Positions 1-9,056 of a stretch of 64,000 bases of DNA are shown in pieces (the first letter of the stretch is position 1; each line of letters starts with the position of its first letter). The stretch lies in assembly GCF_000169375.1 (NCBI RefSeq), contig NZ_AAXY01000006.1, forward strand, positions 62,001-126,000, read 5' to 3'. A model generated the notes under the pieces. That model searched no databases. It saw nothing but the letters and a program-made list of their open reading frames with translations, and was not told the origin of the DNA. A program made the translations under genes and the position numbers. Source of the stretch: Marinobacter sp. ELB17 (GTDB lineage Bacteria > Pseudomonadota > Gammaproteobacteria > Pseudomonadales > Oleiphilaceae).

Positions 1-57
1 AGCCTGGCTGCGACCACGGCATATTCATCGTTCAGCCCCTGAGTTAAGGACGTTACC

Positions 58-2124
58 ATGGCTTTCGAGGCGTTGTTCAAACCCATCCAGATTGGCACCC
101 AGACTATCCGCAACCGCGTGGTCAGTACCGCCCACGCCGAGGTTTATGCAACCGATGGTGGCATGACCACTGAGCGCTACGTGCGCTATTACGAAGAGAA
201 AGCCAAAGGCGGCTGCGGTCTGTGCATTTGCGGGGGCTCGTCGGTCGTGTCCATCGACAGTCCTCATAACTGGTGGAGTTCTGTAAATCTGGCCACCGAT
301 CGCATCATTCCCCACTTCCAGAACCTGGCGGACGCCGTGCACAAGCATGGCGGCAAGATCCTGATCCAAATCACCCATATGGGCCGCAGGTCCCGCTGGG
401 ATGGTTTCGACTGGCCTTCGCTCGTGTCGCCATCGGGTATACGTGAACCGGTCCATCGCGCGACCTGCAAGACCATCGAAGAAGAAGAGATCTGGCGCAT
501 CATTGGTGATTTCGTTCAGGCGGCGCGACGGGCGAAGGCTGGCGGCCTGGACGGCGTTGAACTATCGGCCGTGCACCAGCACCTGATCGATCAGTTCTGG
601 AGCCCGCGTGTCAACAAACGTACTGACAAGTGGGGCAAGACCTTCGAAGACCGCATGCGTTTCGGTCTTGAGGTTGTAAAAGCGGTTCGCGCCGAAGTCG
701 GTATTGATTTCATAGTTGGCCTGCGCATCTGCGGCGACGAGTTCCATCCCGATGGCCTCAGTCATGACGACATGAAACAGATCGCGGCCTACTACGACGC
801 GACTGGCATGGTCGACTATTTCGGCGTGGTTGGCTCCGGTTGCGACACCCATAACTCTCTGGCGAACGTGATTCCGAATATGTCTTACCCGCCCGAGCCG
901 TTTCTGCACTTGGCTGCGGGCATTAAAGCAGTCGTCAGTGTGCCGGTGATCCATGCCCAGAACATCAAGGATCCGAATCAGGCGCAGCGCATACTGGAGG
1001 CCGGCTACGTTGATCTGGTGGGGATGACGCGGGCGCAGATTGCCGACCCGCATATCGTCAATAAAATCAAATTGGGGCAGATAGACCAGATCAAGCAGTG
1101 CGTGGGTGCCAACTATTGTATCGATCGGCAGTACCAGGGGCTGGATGTGCTGTGCATCCAGAATGCGGCAACCTCGCGTGAATACAAGGGCCTGCCACAT
1201 ATCATAGCAAAGAGTACGGGTTCCCGGCGCAAGGTGGTGGTCGTGGGCGGCGGTCCTGCCGGCATGGAGGCGGCGCGGGTGGCTGCCGAGCGGGGTCATG
1301 CTGTGACGTTGTACGAGGCGAGCCCTGCACTCGGCGGACAGATCACCATAGCGTCCAAGGCGCCGCAGCGCGATCAGATTGCCGGTATCACCCGCTGGTT
1401 TCAGCTTGAACTGGCCCGCCTCAACGTCGAAGTATGTCTCGGCGTACGAGCGGACGAAGGCGTGCTCGATATGCGTCCAGACATTGTGATCGTCGCAACC
1501 GGCGGCACGCCTTTCCTGTCGCAGGTGCCCGAATGGGGTGCCGAAGACGGCCTCGTCGTCAGTACCTGGGACATCCTCAACGGCGTTGTCGCGCCCGGCA
1601 AGAATGTGCTGGTGTACGACACAATCTGCGAATTCCCCGGCGTATCGGCGGCCGATTTCCTCTCGGAGAAAGGTGCCCAGGTCGAGATCGTGACCGACGA
1701 CATCAAGCCCGGCGCGGCCGTTGGCGGCACCAGCTTCCCAACCTACTACCGTAGCCTGTACGCCAAGGAGGTGATCATGACCTCCGACCTGATGCTGCAG
1801 AAAGTCTATCGCGAAGGCGACAAGCTGGTGGCGGTACTCGAAAACGAATACACCGGCGTTCAGGAAGAGCGGGTAGTCGATCAGGTGGTGGTCGAAAACG
1901 GCGTACGACCCGATGAAGCGCTGTACTACGCGCTCAAGCCGCGCTCGCTGAACAAGGGCCAGATCGACCTTGAGGCGCTGTTTGAAATCAGGCCGCAACC
2001 ATGCCTGAGCACGCTGAGTGGCAGCGGCAGCGATTTTTTGCTGTTCCGTCTGGGTGACTGCAACGCGCCACGCAACACCCACGCCGCCATTTACGATGCG
2101 CTCAGGTTGTGTAAGGACTTCTGA
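58..2124 (+). CDS. dgcA: Dimethylglycine demethylase, flavin/Fe-S subunit DgcA
   Basis: Predicted to demethylate N,N-dimethylglycine to sarcosine in the glycine betaine pathway, passing electrons to DgcB and the ETF pair. 688 residues: an Old-Yellow-Enzyme FMN barrel (about 1-370), a cysteine cluster (Cys348, Cys354, Cys366) and a C-terminal FAD/NAD Rossmann part with GGGPAGMEAA at 397-406, the layout of trimethylamine dehydrogenase-like enzymes. The start follows a TAAGGACG ribosome site. First gene of a run with dgcB, etfA and etfB on the same strand, which with gbcAB and soxBDAG fixes the pathway. Odd: where relatives carry four Fe-S cysteines, position 351 is Ala. Stachydrine/dimethylproline demethylase is a close family alternative. 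Confidence 0.9.
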   Translation: MAFEALFKPIQIGTQTIRNRVVSTAHAEVYATDGGMTTERYVRYYEEKAKGGCGLCICGGSSVVSIDSPHNWWSSVNLATDRIIPHFQNLADAVHKHGGKILIQITHMGRRSRWDGFDWPSLVSPSGIREPVHRATCKTIEEEEIWRIIGDFVQAARRAKAGGLDGVELSAVHQHLIDQFWSPRVNKRTDKWGKTFEDRMRFGLEVVKAVRAEVGIDFIVGLRICGDEFHPDGLSHDDMKQIAAYYDATGMVDYFGVVGSGCDTHNSLANVIPNMSYPPEPFLHLAAGIKAVVSVPVIHAQNIKDPNQAQRILEAGYVDLVGMTRAQIADPHIVNKIKLGQIDQIKQCVGANYCIDRQYQGLDVLCIQNAATSREYKGLPHIIAKSTGSRRKVVVVGGGPAGMEAARVAAERGHAVTLYEASPALGGQITIASKAPQRDQIAGITRWFQLELARLNVEVCLGVRADEGVLDMRPDIVIVATGGTPFLSQVPEWGAEDGLVVSTWDILNGVVAPGKNVLVYDTICEFPGVSAADFLSEKGAQVEIVTDDIKPGAAVGGTSFPTYYRSLYAKEVIMTSDLMLQKVYREGDKLVAVLENEYTGVQEERVVDQVVVENGVRPDEALYYALKPRSLNKGQIDLEALFEIRPQPCLSTLSGSGSDFLLFRLGDCNAPRNTHAAIYDALRLCKDF

Positions 2125-2169
2125 CGCGGTTGTCGGGCAGCCGCTCAAGTAGGTCATAGGAGAACCACC

Positions 2170-4152
2170 ATGCTTGAAATTATCCTACCCATCCTGATAT
2201 TCACGGCGCTGGTGTTGGCGATCATCGGGGCGGCTCGCCGGGTTCGCCTGTGGCGACAGGGGCGTCCCTCGGACGTTGGCTTTTTCAGTGGGCTGACGGC
2301 GGTGCCCCGGCGCTACCTTGTCGACCTCCACTGCGTGGTAGAGCGCGACAAGTACATTTCCCGCACCCACGTGGCGACGGCCGGGGGATTTGCCGTTGCG
2401 GCGCCGGTCGCGATTGCGGTGCACGGCCTGGGCCTGGGCAGCGCCTGGCTGACTTGGCCTTTGCTGGCGGCCACGCTATGCATGTTTGTTGGCAGCCTGT
2501 TCGTGGCCTTGCGCCGACGCAATCCGCCCGCTCGGCTCTCGAAAGGGCCCTGGATGCGTCTGCCTAAAAGCCTGGTTGCGTTCTCGCTGGGGGTTTTCGT
2601 TGTTACTCTGCCGGCAGCGGGTGTGGTGCCCGCTGCCATCGGCGGCTGGGTACTGGCCGTGCTTCTCGCGGCTGTGGTGGCGTGGGGCCTGGCCGAAATG
2701 TTTTTGGGTATGACCTGGGGTGGGCCGATGAAACACGCCTTCGCCGGTGTGCTGCATCTGGCTTTCCATCGCCGGCCGGAACGCTTCGGAGGCGGTCGTT
2801 CCACCGGCCTGAAAGCGCTCGATCTCGCCGACCCGCAGGCGCCGCTGGGCGCAGGAAAACCGGCGGATTTCACCTGGAACCAGCTACTGGGGTTCGATGC
2901 CTGCGTGCAATGCGGGCGTTGCGAAGCGGTCTGCCCGGCGTTTGCTGCGGGCCAGCCCCTTAACCCGAAAAAACTGATACAGGACATGGTGGTCGGGCTG
3001 GCCGGGGGCAGCGATGCCGGCTATCACGGGTCGCCGCACCCCGGCAAGCCGGTGGGCGAGCACCATGGCGCACTCGATGAGCCGATCATCGTAAGAGAAG
3101 GCAAGGCCTTGGTCAGCGCCGAGACCCTGTGGTCCTGCACCACCTGTAGAGCTTGTGTCGAGGAGTGTCCGATGATGATCGAGCATGTCGACGCCATCGT
3201 CGACATGCGCCGCCACATCACTCTGGAGTTGGGCGTTACACCCAGACGGGGCGTCGAGGTTATCGAAAACCTGATTGCGACCGACAATCCCAACGGCTTC
3301 GCCCCCGACTCGCGCATGCACTGGGCCGCGGATCTCAACCTGCCGCTAATGGCCGACGTGCGCGACGCGGCGGTCCTGCTGTGGATTGGCGATGGCGCCT
3401 TCGACCAGCGTAACCAGAGAACACTGCGTGCGCTGGTCAGGATACTGCGCGCCGCCGACGTCGATTTCGCAGTGCTCGGCAATGACGAGCGCGATAGCGG
3501 TGATCTCGCTCGCCGCCTTGGCGACGAAGCAACCTTCCAGAGCCTTGCGAGGCGTAACATCGCAACACTGTCACAGTATGGCTTTGGCTGTATCCTCACC
3601 TGCGATCCCCACAGCCTTCATGTACTCAAAAACGAGTACCCCGAATTGGGCGGCAGCTATCAGGTTTATCATCACAGCACCTATATCGCCGAATTGCTCG
3701 CCGAAGGCCGCATGGAGATTTCCCCGTGGAAAGGCGACAAGGTCACCTATCACGATCCCTGCTACCTGGGGCGTTACAACGGTGAGTACGACGCGCCGCG
3801 CAACGTGCTCAAGGCGCTCGGTATGGAACTGGTGGAAATGCAGCGCAGCGGCTCTCGTTCACGCTGCTGCGGCGGCGGCGGGGGCGCGGCGATCATCGAC
3901 ATTCCCGGTAAACGCCGGATCCCCGACATGCGCATGGATGACATCCGTGAAACCGGCGTGAGTGTGGTAGCCGTCGGTTGCCCGCAATGTACCGCCATGC
4001 TGGAGGGCGTGGTAGAACCGAGGCCGGAGGTTCGTGACATTGCCGAACTCGTGGCCGACTGCCTGGTGCCATCGGCGCAGAAAGATCAATCCGGCCGGAA
4101 AGACAACGCGGGTCAGCCATCGCCAGCTGTGGAGATACTCGCTGATGCATAA
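2170..4152 (+). CDS. dgcB: Dimethylglycine catabolism membrane Fe-S protein DgcB
   Basis: Likely the membrane-side electron acceptor for DgcA. 660 residues. Hydrophobic segments near 3-21, 72-112 and 133-180 place the N-terminal third in the membrane. Two 4Fe-4S ferredoxin motifs follow (CVQCGRC at 245-251 with Cys255; CTTCRACVEECP at 323-334), then two heterodisulfide-reductase-like CCG segments (Cys474/478; Cys531, Cys566-567, Cys604, Cys607). This is the typical DgcB/GlpC-HdrD-like architecture. An AGGAG site precedes the start. It lies 45 bp after dgcA, and its last codons overlap the etfA start, so the genes are probably co-transcribed. Confidence 0.88.
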   Translation: MLEIILPILIFTALVLAIIGAARRVRLWRQGRPSDVGFFSGLTAVPRRYLVDLHCVVERDKYISRTHVATAGGFAVAAPVAIAVHGLGLGSAWLTWPLLAATLCMFVGSLFVALRRRNPPARLSKGPWMRLPKSLVAFSLGVFVVTLPAAGVVPAAIGGWVLAVLLAAVVAWGLAEMFLGMTWGGPMKHAFAGVLHLAFHRRPERFGGGRSTGLKALDLADPQAPLGAGKPADFTWNQLLGFDACVQCGRCEAVCPAFAAGQPLNPKKLIQDMVVGLAGGSDAGYHGSPHPGKPVGEHHGALDEPIIVREGKALVSAETLWSCTTCRACVEECPMMIEHVDAIVDMRRHITLELGVTPRRGVEVIENLIATDNPNGFAPDSRMHWAADLNLPLMADVRDAAVLLWIGDGAFDQRNQRTLRALVRILRAADVDFAVLGNDERDSGDLARRLGDEATFQSLARRNIATLSQYGFGCILTCDPHSLHVLKNEYPELGGSYQVYHHSTYIAELLAEGRMEISPWKGDKVTYHDPCYLGRYNGEYDAPRNVLKALGMELVEMQRSGSRSRCCGGGGGAAIIDIPGKRRIPDMRMDDIRETGVSVVAVGCPQCTAMLEGVVEPRPEVRDIAELVADCLVPSAQKDQSGRKDNAGQPSPAVEILADA

Positions 4153-5464
4153 CGGCACAGATCCTCTTCCGCGCCGCGACTCACGCAAGGAGCGGATCGC
4201 GCGCAACCGCCTGCATCCGGAACACGACGCGGTGCTTGCGGAGATGCTTGGCACAAGCCGGGTTGGGCCATCGCTCTGGGCCGGTCCCAATGGGCTGGCG
4301 CGGCGCAACCCGCATCGAGTGGGATTTAGTGGCCCCAACGGCATCAAGCGGATCGACCGCAGCGGCGCCCAGATAGACACGAGTCTGAACTTGCGAACTG
4401 AACGCCAGGCAGTGGTGGCCGATCGGCGCACAACCGTTGAGATCGAGACCCCGGCTTTTCTGATTGCAGTGGTGCCTGATCTTCCCGGTGGGCGGCTATC
4501 TGCCCATGACCGGGACCTGCTCGGTTTGGCCCGGCAATTGGCCGATGCGGATCCGGCCGTGCCCGGTGCGGTGTTGGCCATAGTCTTTGGCGCCATTCGG
4601 GAGGATGGCTTCGGGACTGCCGGTGTCGACCGGCTACTGCACTCTCTAATACACTCTGCCGATCAATCCCCCGGCCTGGGCGCCTCCTCTAACACACAGT
4701 GTCGCCCCGAAGCACGTCTGGCCGTGTTGGCTGACGTCGAGCGTGAGCTCTTGCCGTGCCATTGGCTGTTACCGGATTCGCCAATGGGTGGCGCCGACCT
4801 GGGCCGCCGGTTGGCGGCGAGATTGTCTGAACGCCCGGCGACACAGGTTTGGCAGATTAACCAAGACGCGGACGGAAAGCGCTGCAACGGGCTTGGTGCT
4901 GCGGGCAGCACGGATATAAACCGGCCGCTATCACGGTTGGTGTTGGCGCTGGCTGAGTGCGCCGAGCCCGTGGCCATGACTCGCCACGCGGCTCGGCCGA
5001 TGACCCTGCCGGCGCCATTGTCACGGATGCCCGGGCGCATTCAGGACCTCGGCGCCGTGGCCGTCGACCCCGCGACGGTCGCGTTGGACGAAGCGGAGTT
5101 TATTCTGGCCGCCGGTCGTGGCGTAAGCGACTGGGCCGGATTTCACAACGCCGCGGCAGTTCTGGGGGCGACCGAAGGTGCCTCGCGCGTTGCGGTAGAC
5201 GACGGTTTCATGGCGCGCGATCGCCAGGTCGGCGCCAGCGGCACATGGGTCACTGCGCGGGTGTACCTCGCGGTTGGTATTTCCGGCGCAATCCAGCATC
5301 TGCAGGGTATAAAGAGCTGCGACAAGGTCGTTTCGATCAACCTCGACCCGGACTGCGACATGAACAAACGCGCCGACCTCGCCGTGATCGGCGACGCTGA
5401 CGAAATTCTGGCGGCTCTGGTGGCGCTGCAGCAACGGATCGAGGAGAAAGCGGATGCCGCCTGA
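4145..5464 (+). CDS. etfA: Electron transfer flavoprotein alpha subunit (dimethylglycine pathway)
   Basis: ETF-alpha-type protein of 439 residues expected to shuttle electrons from DgcA/B. The C-terminal FAD domain is clear: AGRGVSDW, then TARVYLAVGISGAIQHLQG and a conserved INLDP turn. The N-terminal part is divergent and basic. An open frame extends upstream to 4034, but ATG 4145, which overlaps the dgcB stop (ATGCATAA) and follows GGAG, is the natural start. It overlaps etfB by 11 bp. Such dedicated ETF genes commonly sit beside dgcAB and differ from the general-purpose etfBA of the cell. Confidence 0.85.
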   Translation: MHNGTDPLPRRDSRKERIARNRLHPEHDAVLAEMLGTSRVGPSLWAGPNGLARRNPHRVGFSGPNGIKRIDRSGAQIDTSLNLRTERQAVVADRRTTVEIETPAFLIAVVPDLPGGRLSAHDRDLLGLARQLADADPAVPGAVLAIVFGAIREDGFGTAGVDRLLHSLIHSADQSPGLGASSNTQCRPEARLAVLADVERELLPCHWLLPDSPMGGADLGRRLAARLSERPATQVWQINQDADGKRCNGLGAAGSTDINRPLSRLVLALAECAEPVAMTRHAARPMTLPAPLSRMPGRIQDLGAVAVDPATVALDEAEFILAAGRGVSDWAGFHNAAAVLGATEGASRVAVDDGFMARDRQVGASGTWVTARVYLAVGISGAIQHLQGIKSCDKVVSINLDPDCDMNKRADLAVIGDADEILAALVALQQRIEEKADAA

Positions 5465-6299
5465 CGTTCTTGTGGAATCGGCGCCTGCCGACCGGCTCGG
5501 TATTGCCGTGTTGGTCTCGGTAGGGCGCCATCCGCTGACCGGGCGCACGCGGCGCGCCGACCAGGATGCTCGCGCGTACGAGCTGGCACTTTCTATTGCC
5601 GGCGCTTGTACAGCGCTGCTGCACGCGGGACAAAACGATGCCGAAAACGAGCTGGCGCTGCGCGGCTACCTGGGTATGGTCGGCGCCTCCGAGTCTGGCG
5701 AAAACACCGCGGAGCGATTGGTGGTGATAGAGCAGGCCATTGGTGCCGATGTGCTGCCGGCGCTGGTCAACGCGCTGCGTGAGCTGACGCCAGAGTTGGT
5801 ACTGTGCGGCATGCGCGCCGAAACCGGTGAAGGTTCGGGAATGCTTCCCTATCTGCTGGCCGAGTGGCTGGGCTGGCCCATTGTCAGTGGTGTGGCACAG
5901 GTAGAAAGCGTAAGCGACGGCGTCGCGACGCTGCTGCAGGCTCTCCCGCGCGGCCAGCGACGTCGGCTCTCGGTGCGGCTTCCTGCAATCGTAACGGTCG
6001 ATAGCGCAGCGCCCGGCGCGCGTCCCTCGGCTTTCGGCCCGGCACGCAGGGGCGGGCTTGCGGTGTCCGCTGCCGCGTCTATGCCCGACGAAGCGCGGGC
6101 CGAATGGCTTACCACACCGGCGCGCAAGCGACCCAGACGATTGAAGATCATCACCGCGTTGTCGGCGCGGGACCGTTTCAAGGCGGCAGCGGCAAAGACG
6201 CAGGGCGGCGGCGGTAAAGTGTTGACCGGCGTCAGTCCCGAGATCGGGGCTGAAGCCATTCAGGCGCTGCTGAAAGAGGAAGGGGTACTGCCGAGCTGA
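5454..6299 (+). CDS. etfB: Electron transfer flavoprotein beta subunit (dimethylglycine pathway)
   Basis: Predicted ETF-beta partner of the preceding alpha subunit; 281 residues with the adenine nucleotide-binding alpha/beta fold of the family (VLVSVGRHPLTGRTRRADQDARAYELAL at the N-terminus, split here as the opening strand and loop). The assignment rests on the partial similarity plus its 11-bp overlap with the FAD-domain ETF-alpha gene. The sequence is more divergent than general ETF-beta. The stop is only about 5 bp from the convergent end of gbcA, leaving no room for a separate terminator between the two transcripts. Confidence 0.78.
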   Translation: MPPDVLVESAPADRLGIAVLVSVGRHPLTGRTRRADQDARAYELALSIAGACTALLHAGQNDAENELALRGYLGMVGASESGENTAERLVVIEQAIGADVLPALVNALRELTPELVLCGMRAETGEGSGMLPYLLAEWLGWPIVSGVAQVESVSDGVATLLQALPRGQRRRLSVRLPAIVTVDSAAPGARPSAFGPARRGGLAVSAAASMPDEARAEWLTTPARKRPRRLKIITALSARDRFKAAAAKTQGGGGKVLTGVSPEIGAEAIQALLKEEGVLPS

Positions 6300-6304
6300 C
6301 GCTC

Positions 6305-7591
6305 TTATTTCCCGACGATACGCAAATGATCCTGGCCGTAACCCAGGTTGCTGAGCATCTGTTCGCTGTACCATTGTAGGAAGTCGATGACGCCGTATTC
6401 GTAAGTTTCTGAATAGGGGCCTGGCTGGTAGGCTTTGGAGTTGATACCAAGCTGGTTTTCCTCCACCAGGCGCCGATCCTGGTCGTTGGTTGCGTCCCAG
6501 ACCCGACGCATGTGTGCCAGATCGTAGTCGACGCCTTCGACGGCGTCCTTATGTACCAGCCACTTGGTGGTAACTACGGTGTGCTGGGGCCCAAGCGGCA
6601 GCACGCGGAACACCACCGCGTGATCTCCCATGAAGTGGTTCCAGGAATTGGGCAGGTGAAGGATGCGCAACGAGCCCATGTCAGGATTCTGGATTCGGCC
6701 CATCAGTTTGGTGCAAGCAGGTTTGCCGTCCATTGTCATGGCGACCGTACCCTCCAATAGGGGGGTTCTGGTAAGGCGGCTGCGCTGACCGAAACGCTGT
6801 AGCTGCCAGGGTATATTCTGGGCACTCCATTCGGCCTGCTTGCGCGCGACCAGCGCCTTATACTCGGGTGTGGCGCGGGGATCCTCGGTGTCATCGAACT
6901 CCTGCAGGCTATTCAGCAATTCGGGGTGCGCCCCGTTGCAGTGATAGCACTCGCGATTATTTTCGACCACCAGCTTCCAGTTAGCCTGTTCAACCAGCGT
7001 CGATTCGGCGGCGACCTTGACGTTGTCCATATCGTAGGGCTCGAGGTATTCACCCAGCGTGAAGAGAAGGTCATCAACGGCGGGTGGATCTTCGGCCAGA
7101 CAGATCAGGATGAAACCGCCGCCGGTTTTGACCTGCACGGGTTTCAGGCTGTAGTCGGACGGGTCGAAAGCGTGGCCCATATTGTTGCCTGCGTACAATA
7201 GGCGCCCATCGAGCTCGTAGGTCCATTGGTGGTAGGGGCACACCAGCTTGGCAACTTTGCCCTTAGCCTTACTGCACAGGCGTGAACCACGATGGCGACA
7301 GACGTTGTGAAACCCTTGCACAGCGCCTGTATTGTCGCGCATCACGATCACGGAGTTACTGCCCACCTCGACTGTTATGTAGCTGCCTCTGGTTGGAATT
7401 TCGCACGTCATTCCGGCGAAAATCCATTCCTTCTCGAATATTTCTTCCATGTCGAGCTTGAACATGCTCGCGTCGTTGTAGAGGGCCTGTGGCAAGGAGA
7501 AATTCTGGCGCCTGCTCTGCAGCATCTCAGCCATTACTCTGCGCGGATCATTCATTGAGTGGTTAAAACCTGCGGTAAAATCACGGTCCAT
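6305..7591 (-). CDS. gbcA: Glycine betaine monooxygenase, Rieske oxygenase subunit GbcA
   Basis: Rieske non-heme iron oxygenase that removes the first methyl of glycine betaine, giving dimethylglycine and formaldehyde, with electrons from GbcB. 428 residues. The Rieske centre is visible as Cys98-X-His100 and Cys118-X2-His121; the mononuclear iron site has His217 and His222 in NRECYHCNGAHPE, with a late acidic ligand plausible in the NDQDRRLVEENQ segment. The start ATG follows a GAGGAGAG ribosome site. Divergent from gbcB over a 311-bp control region and convergent with etfB. Confidence 0.93.
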   Translation of the reverse strand: MDRDFTAGFNHSMNDPRRVMAEMLQSRRQNFSLPQALYNDASMFKLDMEEIFEKEWIFAGMTCEIPTRGSYITVEVGSNSVIVMRDNTGAVQGFHNVCRHRGSRLCSKAKGKVAKLVCPYHQWTYELDGRLLYAGNNMGHAFDPSDYSLKPVQVKTGGGFILICLAEDPPAVDDLLFTLGEYLEPYDMDNVKVAAESTLVEQANWKLVVENNRECYHCNGAHPELLNSLQEFDDTEDPRATPEYKALVARKQAEWSAQNIPWQLQRFGQRSRLTRTPLLEGTVAMTMDGKPACTKLMGRIQNPDMGSLRILHLPNSWNHFMGDHAVVFRVLPLGPQHTVVTTKWLVHKDAVEGVDYDLAHMRRVWDATNDQDRRLVEENQLGINSKAYQPGPYSETYEYGVIDFLQWYSEQMLSNLGYGQDHLRIVGK

Positions 7592-7902
7592 CGTTTTCTC
7601 TCCTCACGGCGTGAATGATCGTATCAGATGCCACCTGACGTCCGACCGAGTGTGGACCAGGTTCGGGAAACAGAGTTGTCTATTCACGACATGCACAGCG
7701 CTGACGACGACATCCTGTATCAGGGTTGTGATGGCAGTTCCAGATACGCCAGTGTCGTATATAGACAAGTCGTGCCAAGGGCAGACGGCGAGAATCATTT
7801 CGTTGACCATGCTTCGGTGGAACACGCATCAGTGCACAGAGCGATGGCGATACCTGGCTCGGGTTGCCGTCGCCTGCAGGCCGTTCAGACGAGAGAGAGT
7901 TT
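7592..7902. promoter_or_regulatory. Divergent gbcA/gbcB control region with an inverted repeat pair
   Basis: No gene. It separates the divergent starts of gbcA and gbcB. Two 15-nt elements face each other: TTGTCTATTCACGAC at 7676-7690 and GTCGTATATAGACAA at 7754-7768; the second is the reverse complement of the first at 13 of 15 positions, 78 bp apart. This is a reasonable candidate for the binding site of the GbdR-type activator encoded at 15.7 kb, but the sequence-specific link is inference. Short open frames here look like chance. Confidence 0.5.
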
Positions 7903-8997
7903 ATGACTACGCAGTTTCTCAATCCCGTTAACACGCAGACCTGGAGCAATGGCCGCCACGTGGTGCGCTGCACCCAAGCGGTCCAGGAGACCTGGGATGT
8001 GCGCACCTTCTGTTTTGTTGCGGAACAGCCGATTCTGTTCTACTTCAAGCCCGGCCAGTTCGTCACATTGGAGCTGGAAATCGACGGGGAGCAAATCATG
8101 CGCTCCTACAGCATTTCCAGCTCCCCATCGGTGCCTTACAGTTTCTCGATTACAGTAAAGCGCATACCCGGCGGCAAGGTGTCCAACTGGCTCCACGATA
8201 ACCTCGTTGAAGGTTTTGAGCTTGCGGTGCACGGACCGATTGGCGACTTCAATGCGATCGATTACCCCACCGAGAATATCCTGATGCTCTCCGGTGGTGT
8301 TGGCATAACGCCGGTGATGTCGATGGCCCGCTGGTTTTTCGATACCAATGCCAATGTTAACGCCTGCTTTATCCACAGCGCCCGCACCCCCCAGGATGTT
8401 ATCTACAGTCGCGAGCTCGACCACATGTGTTCGCGCATCGACAGCTTCAATGTGCATGTCATCTGCGAGCGGCAGGAGCCTGGCCAACCCTGGGTCGGCT
8501 ATAGGGGCTATTTGAACCAGCAGATGCTGGAGTTGATTGCGCCGGACTTCATGGATTTTGAAGTGTTTTGCTGCGGCCCGACCCCCTACATGCGTGCGGT
8601 CAGACAGATCCTGGGCAACGCGGGTTTCGACATGGCTCACTATCACGAGGAGTCGTTCGGCTCGACACCGGCGGCGGTTGCGGAAGACGTTATCGAGCAC
8701 GCCGAGGCTGCTGCTGAAGCACTCGACCAGGCTGACCTGGTCAGTGTCACCTTCGTCGACAGCGACAAGCACGTGCGCGTGCCACGGGGCGAGACTGTCC
8801 ACGCCGCCGCGGCCAAGGTGGGCCTGCACATTCCGAAGGCTTGTGGCATGGGCTTGTGCGGCACCTGCCGGGTTGAGCTGAAAGCCGGCACGGTCGATAT
8901 GCAGCACAACGGCGGCATCACTGAGGAAGACGAGGAGGTGGGCTTCATCCTTGCCTGTTGCAGTCGGCCCTTGGGTGACGTTGTGGTGGGGTACTGA
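7903..8997 (+). CDS. gbcB: Glycine betaine monooxygenase, ferredoxin reductase subunit GbcB
   Basis: Reductase that feeds electrons from NAD(P)H to GbcA. 364 residues in the order FAD-binding domain (RSYSISSSP flavin motif), NAD-binding domain ([26 protein letters not shown]) and a C-terminal plant-type 2Fe-2S ferredoxin (CGMGLCGTC plus a final Cys in ILACCSRP). The open frame begins at 7864, but ATG 7903 follows GAGAGAG and begins where relatives begin. It ends 2 bp before a possible ATG for the next gene, so it may head a gbcB-soxBDAG-fdhA transcript. Confidence 0.92.
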   Translation: MTTQFLNPVNTQTWSNGRHVVRCTQAVQETWDVRTFCFVAEQPILFYFKPGQFVTLELEIDGEQIMRSYSISSSPSVPYSFSITVKRIPGGKVSNWLHDNLVEGFELAVHGPIGDFNAIDYPTENILMLSGGVGITPVMSMARWFFDTNANVNACFIHSARTPQDVIYSRELDHMCSRIDSFNVHVICERQEPGQPWVGYRGYLNQQMLELIAPDFMDFEVFCCGPTPYMRAVRQILGNAGFDMAHYHEESFGSTPAAVAEDVIEHAEAAAEALDQADLVSVTFVDSDKHVRVPRGETVHAAAAKVGLHIPKACGMGLCGTCRVELKAGTVDMQHNGGITEEDEEVGFILACCSRPLGDVVVGY

Positions 8998-9056
8998 GGA
9001 TGTCGCAAACGCTGCTTGACGACACGCCACTTAATTTAACAACAGGGTTGCTCGCT

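Noticed and set aside
562..2157. 531-residue open frame antisense to dgcA
   Set aside because: Follows the high-GC third-position shadow of dgcA; no recognisable domain, no ribosome site.
7885..9030. 381-residue open frame antisense to gbcB
   Set aside because: Shadow of gbcB; low-complexity His/Ala/Arg-rich translation.
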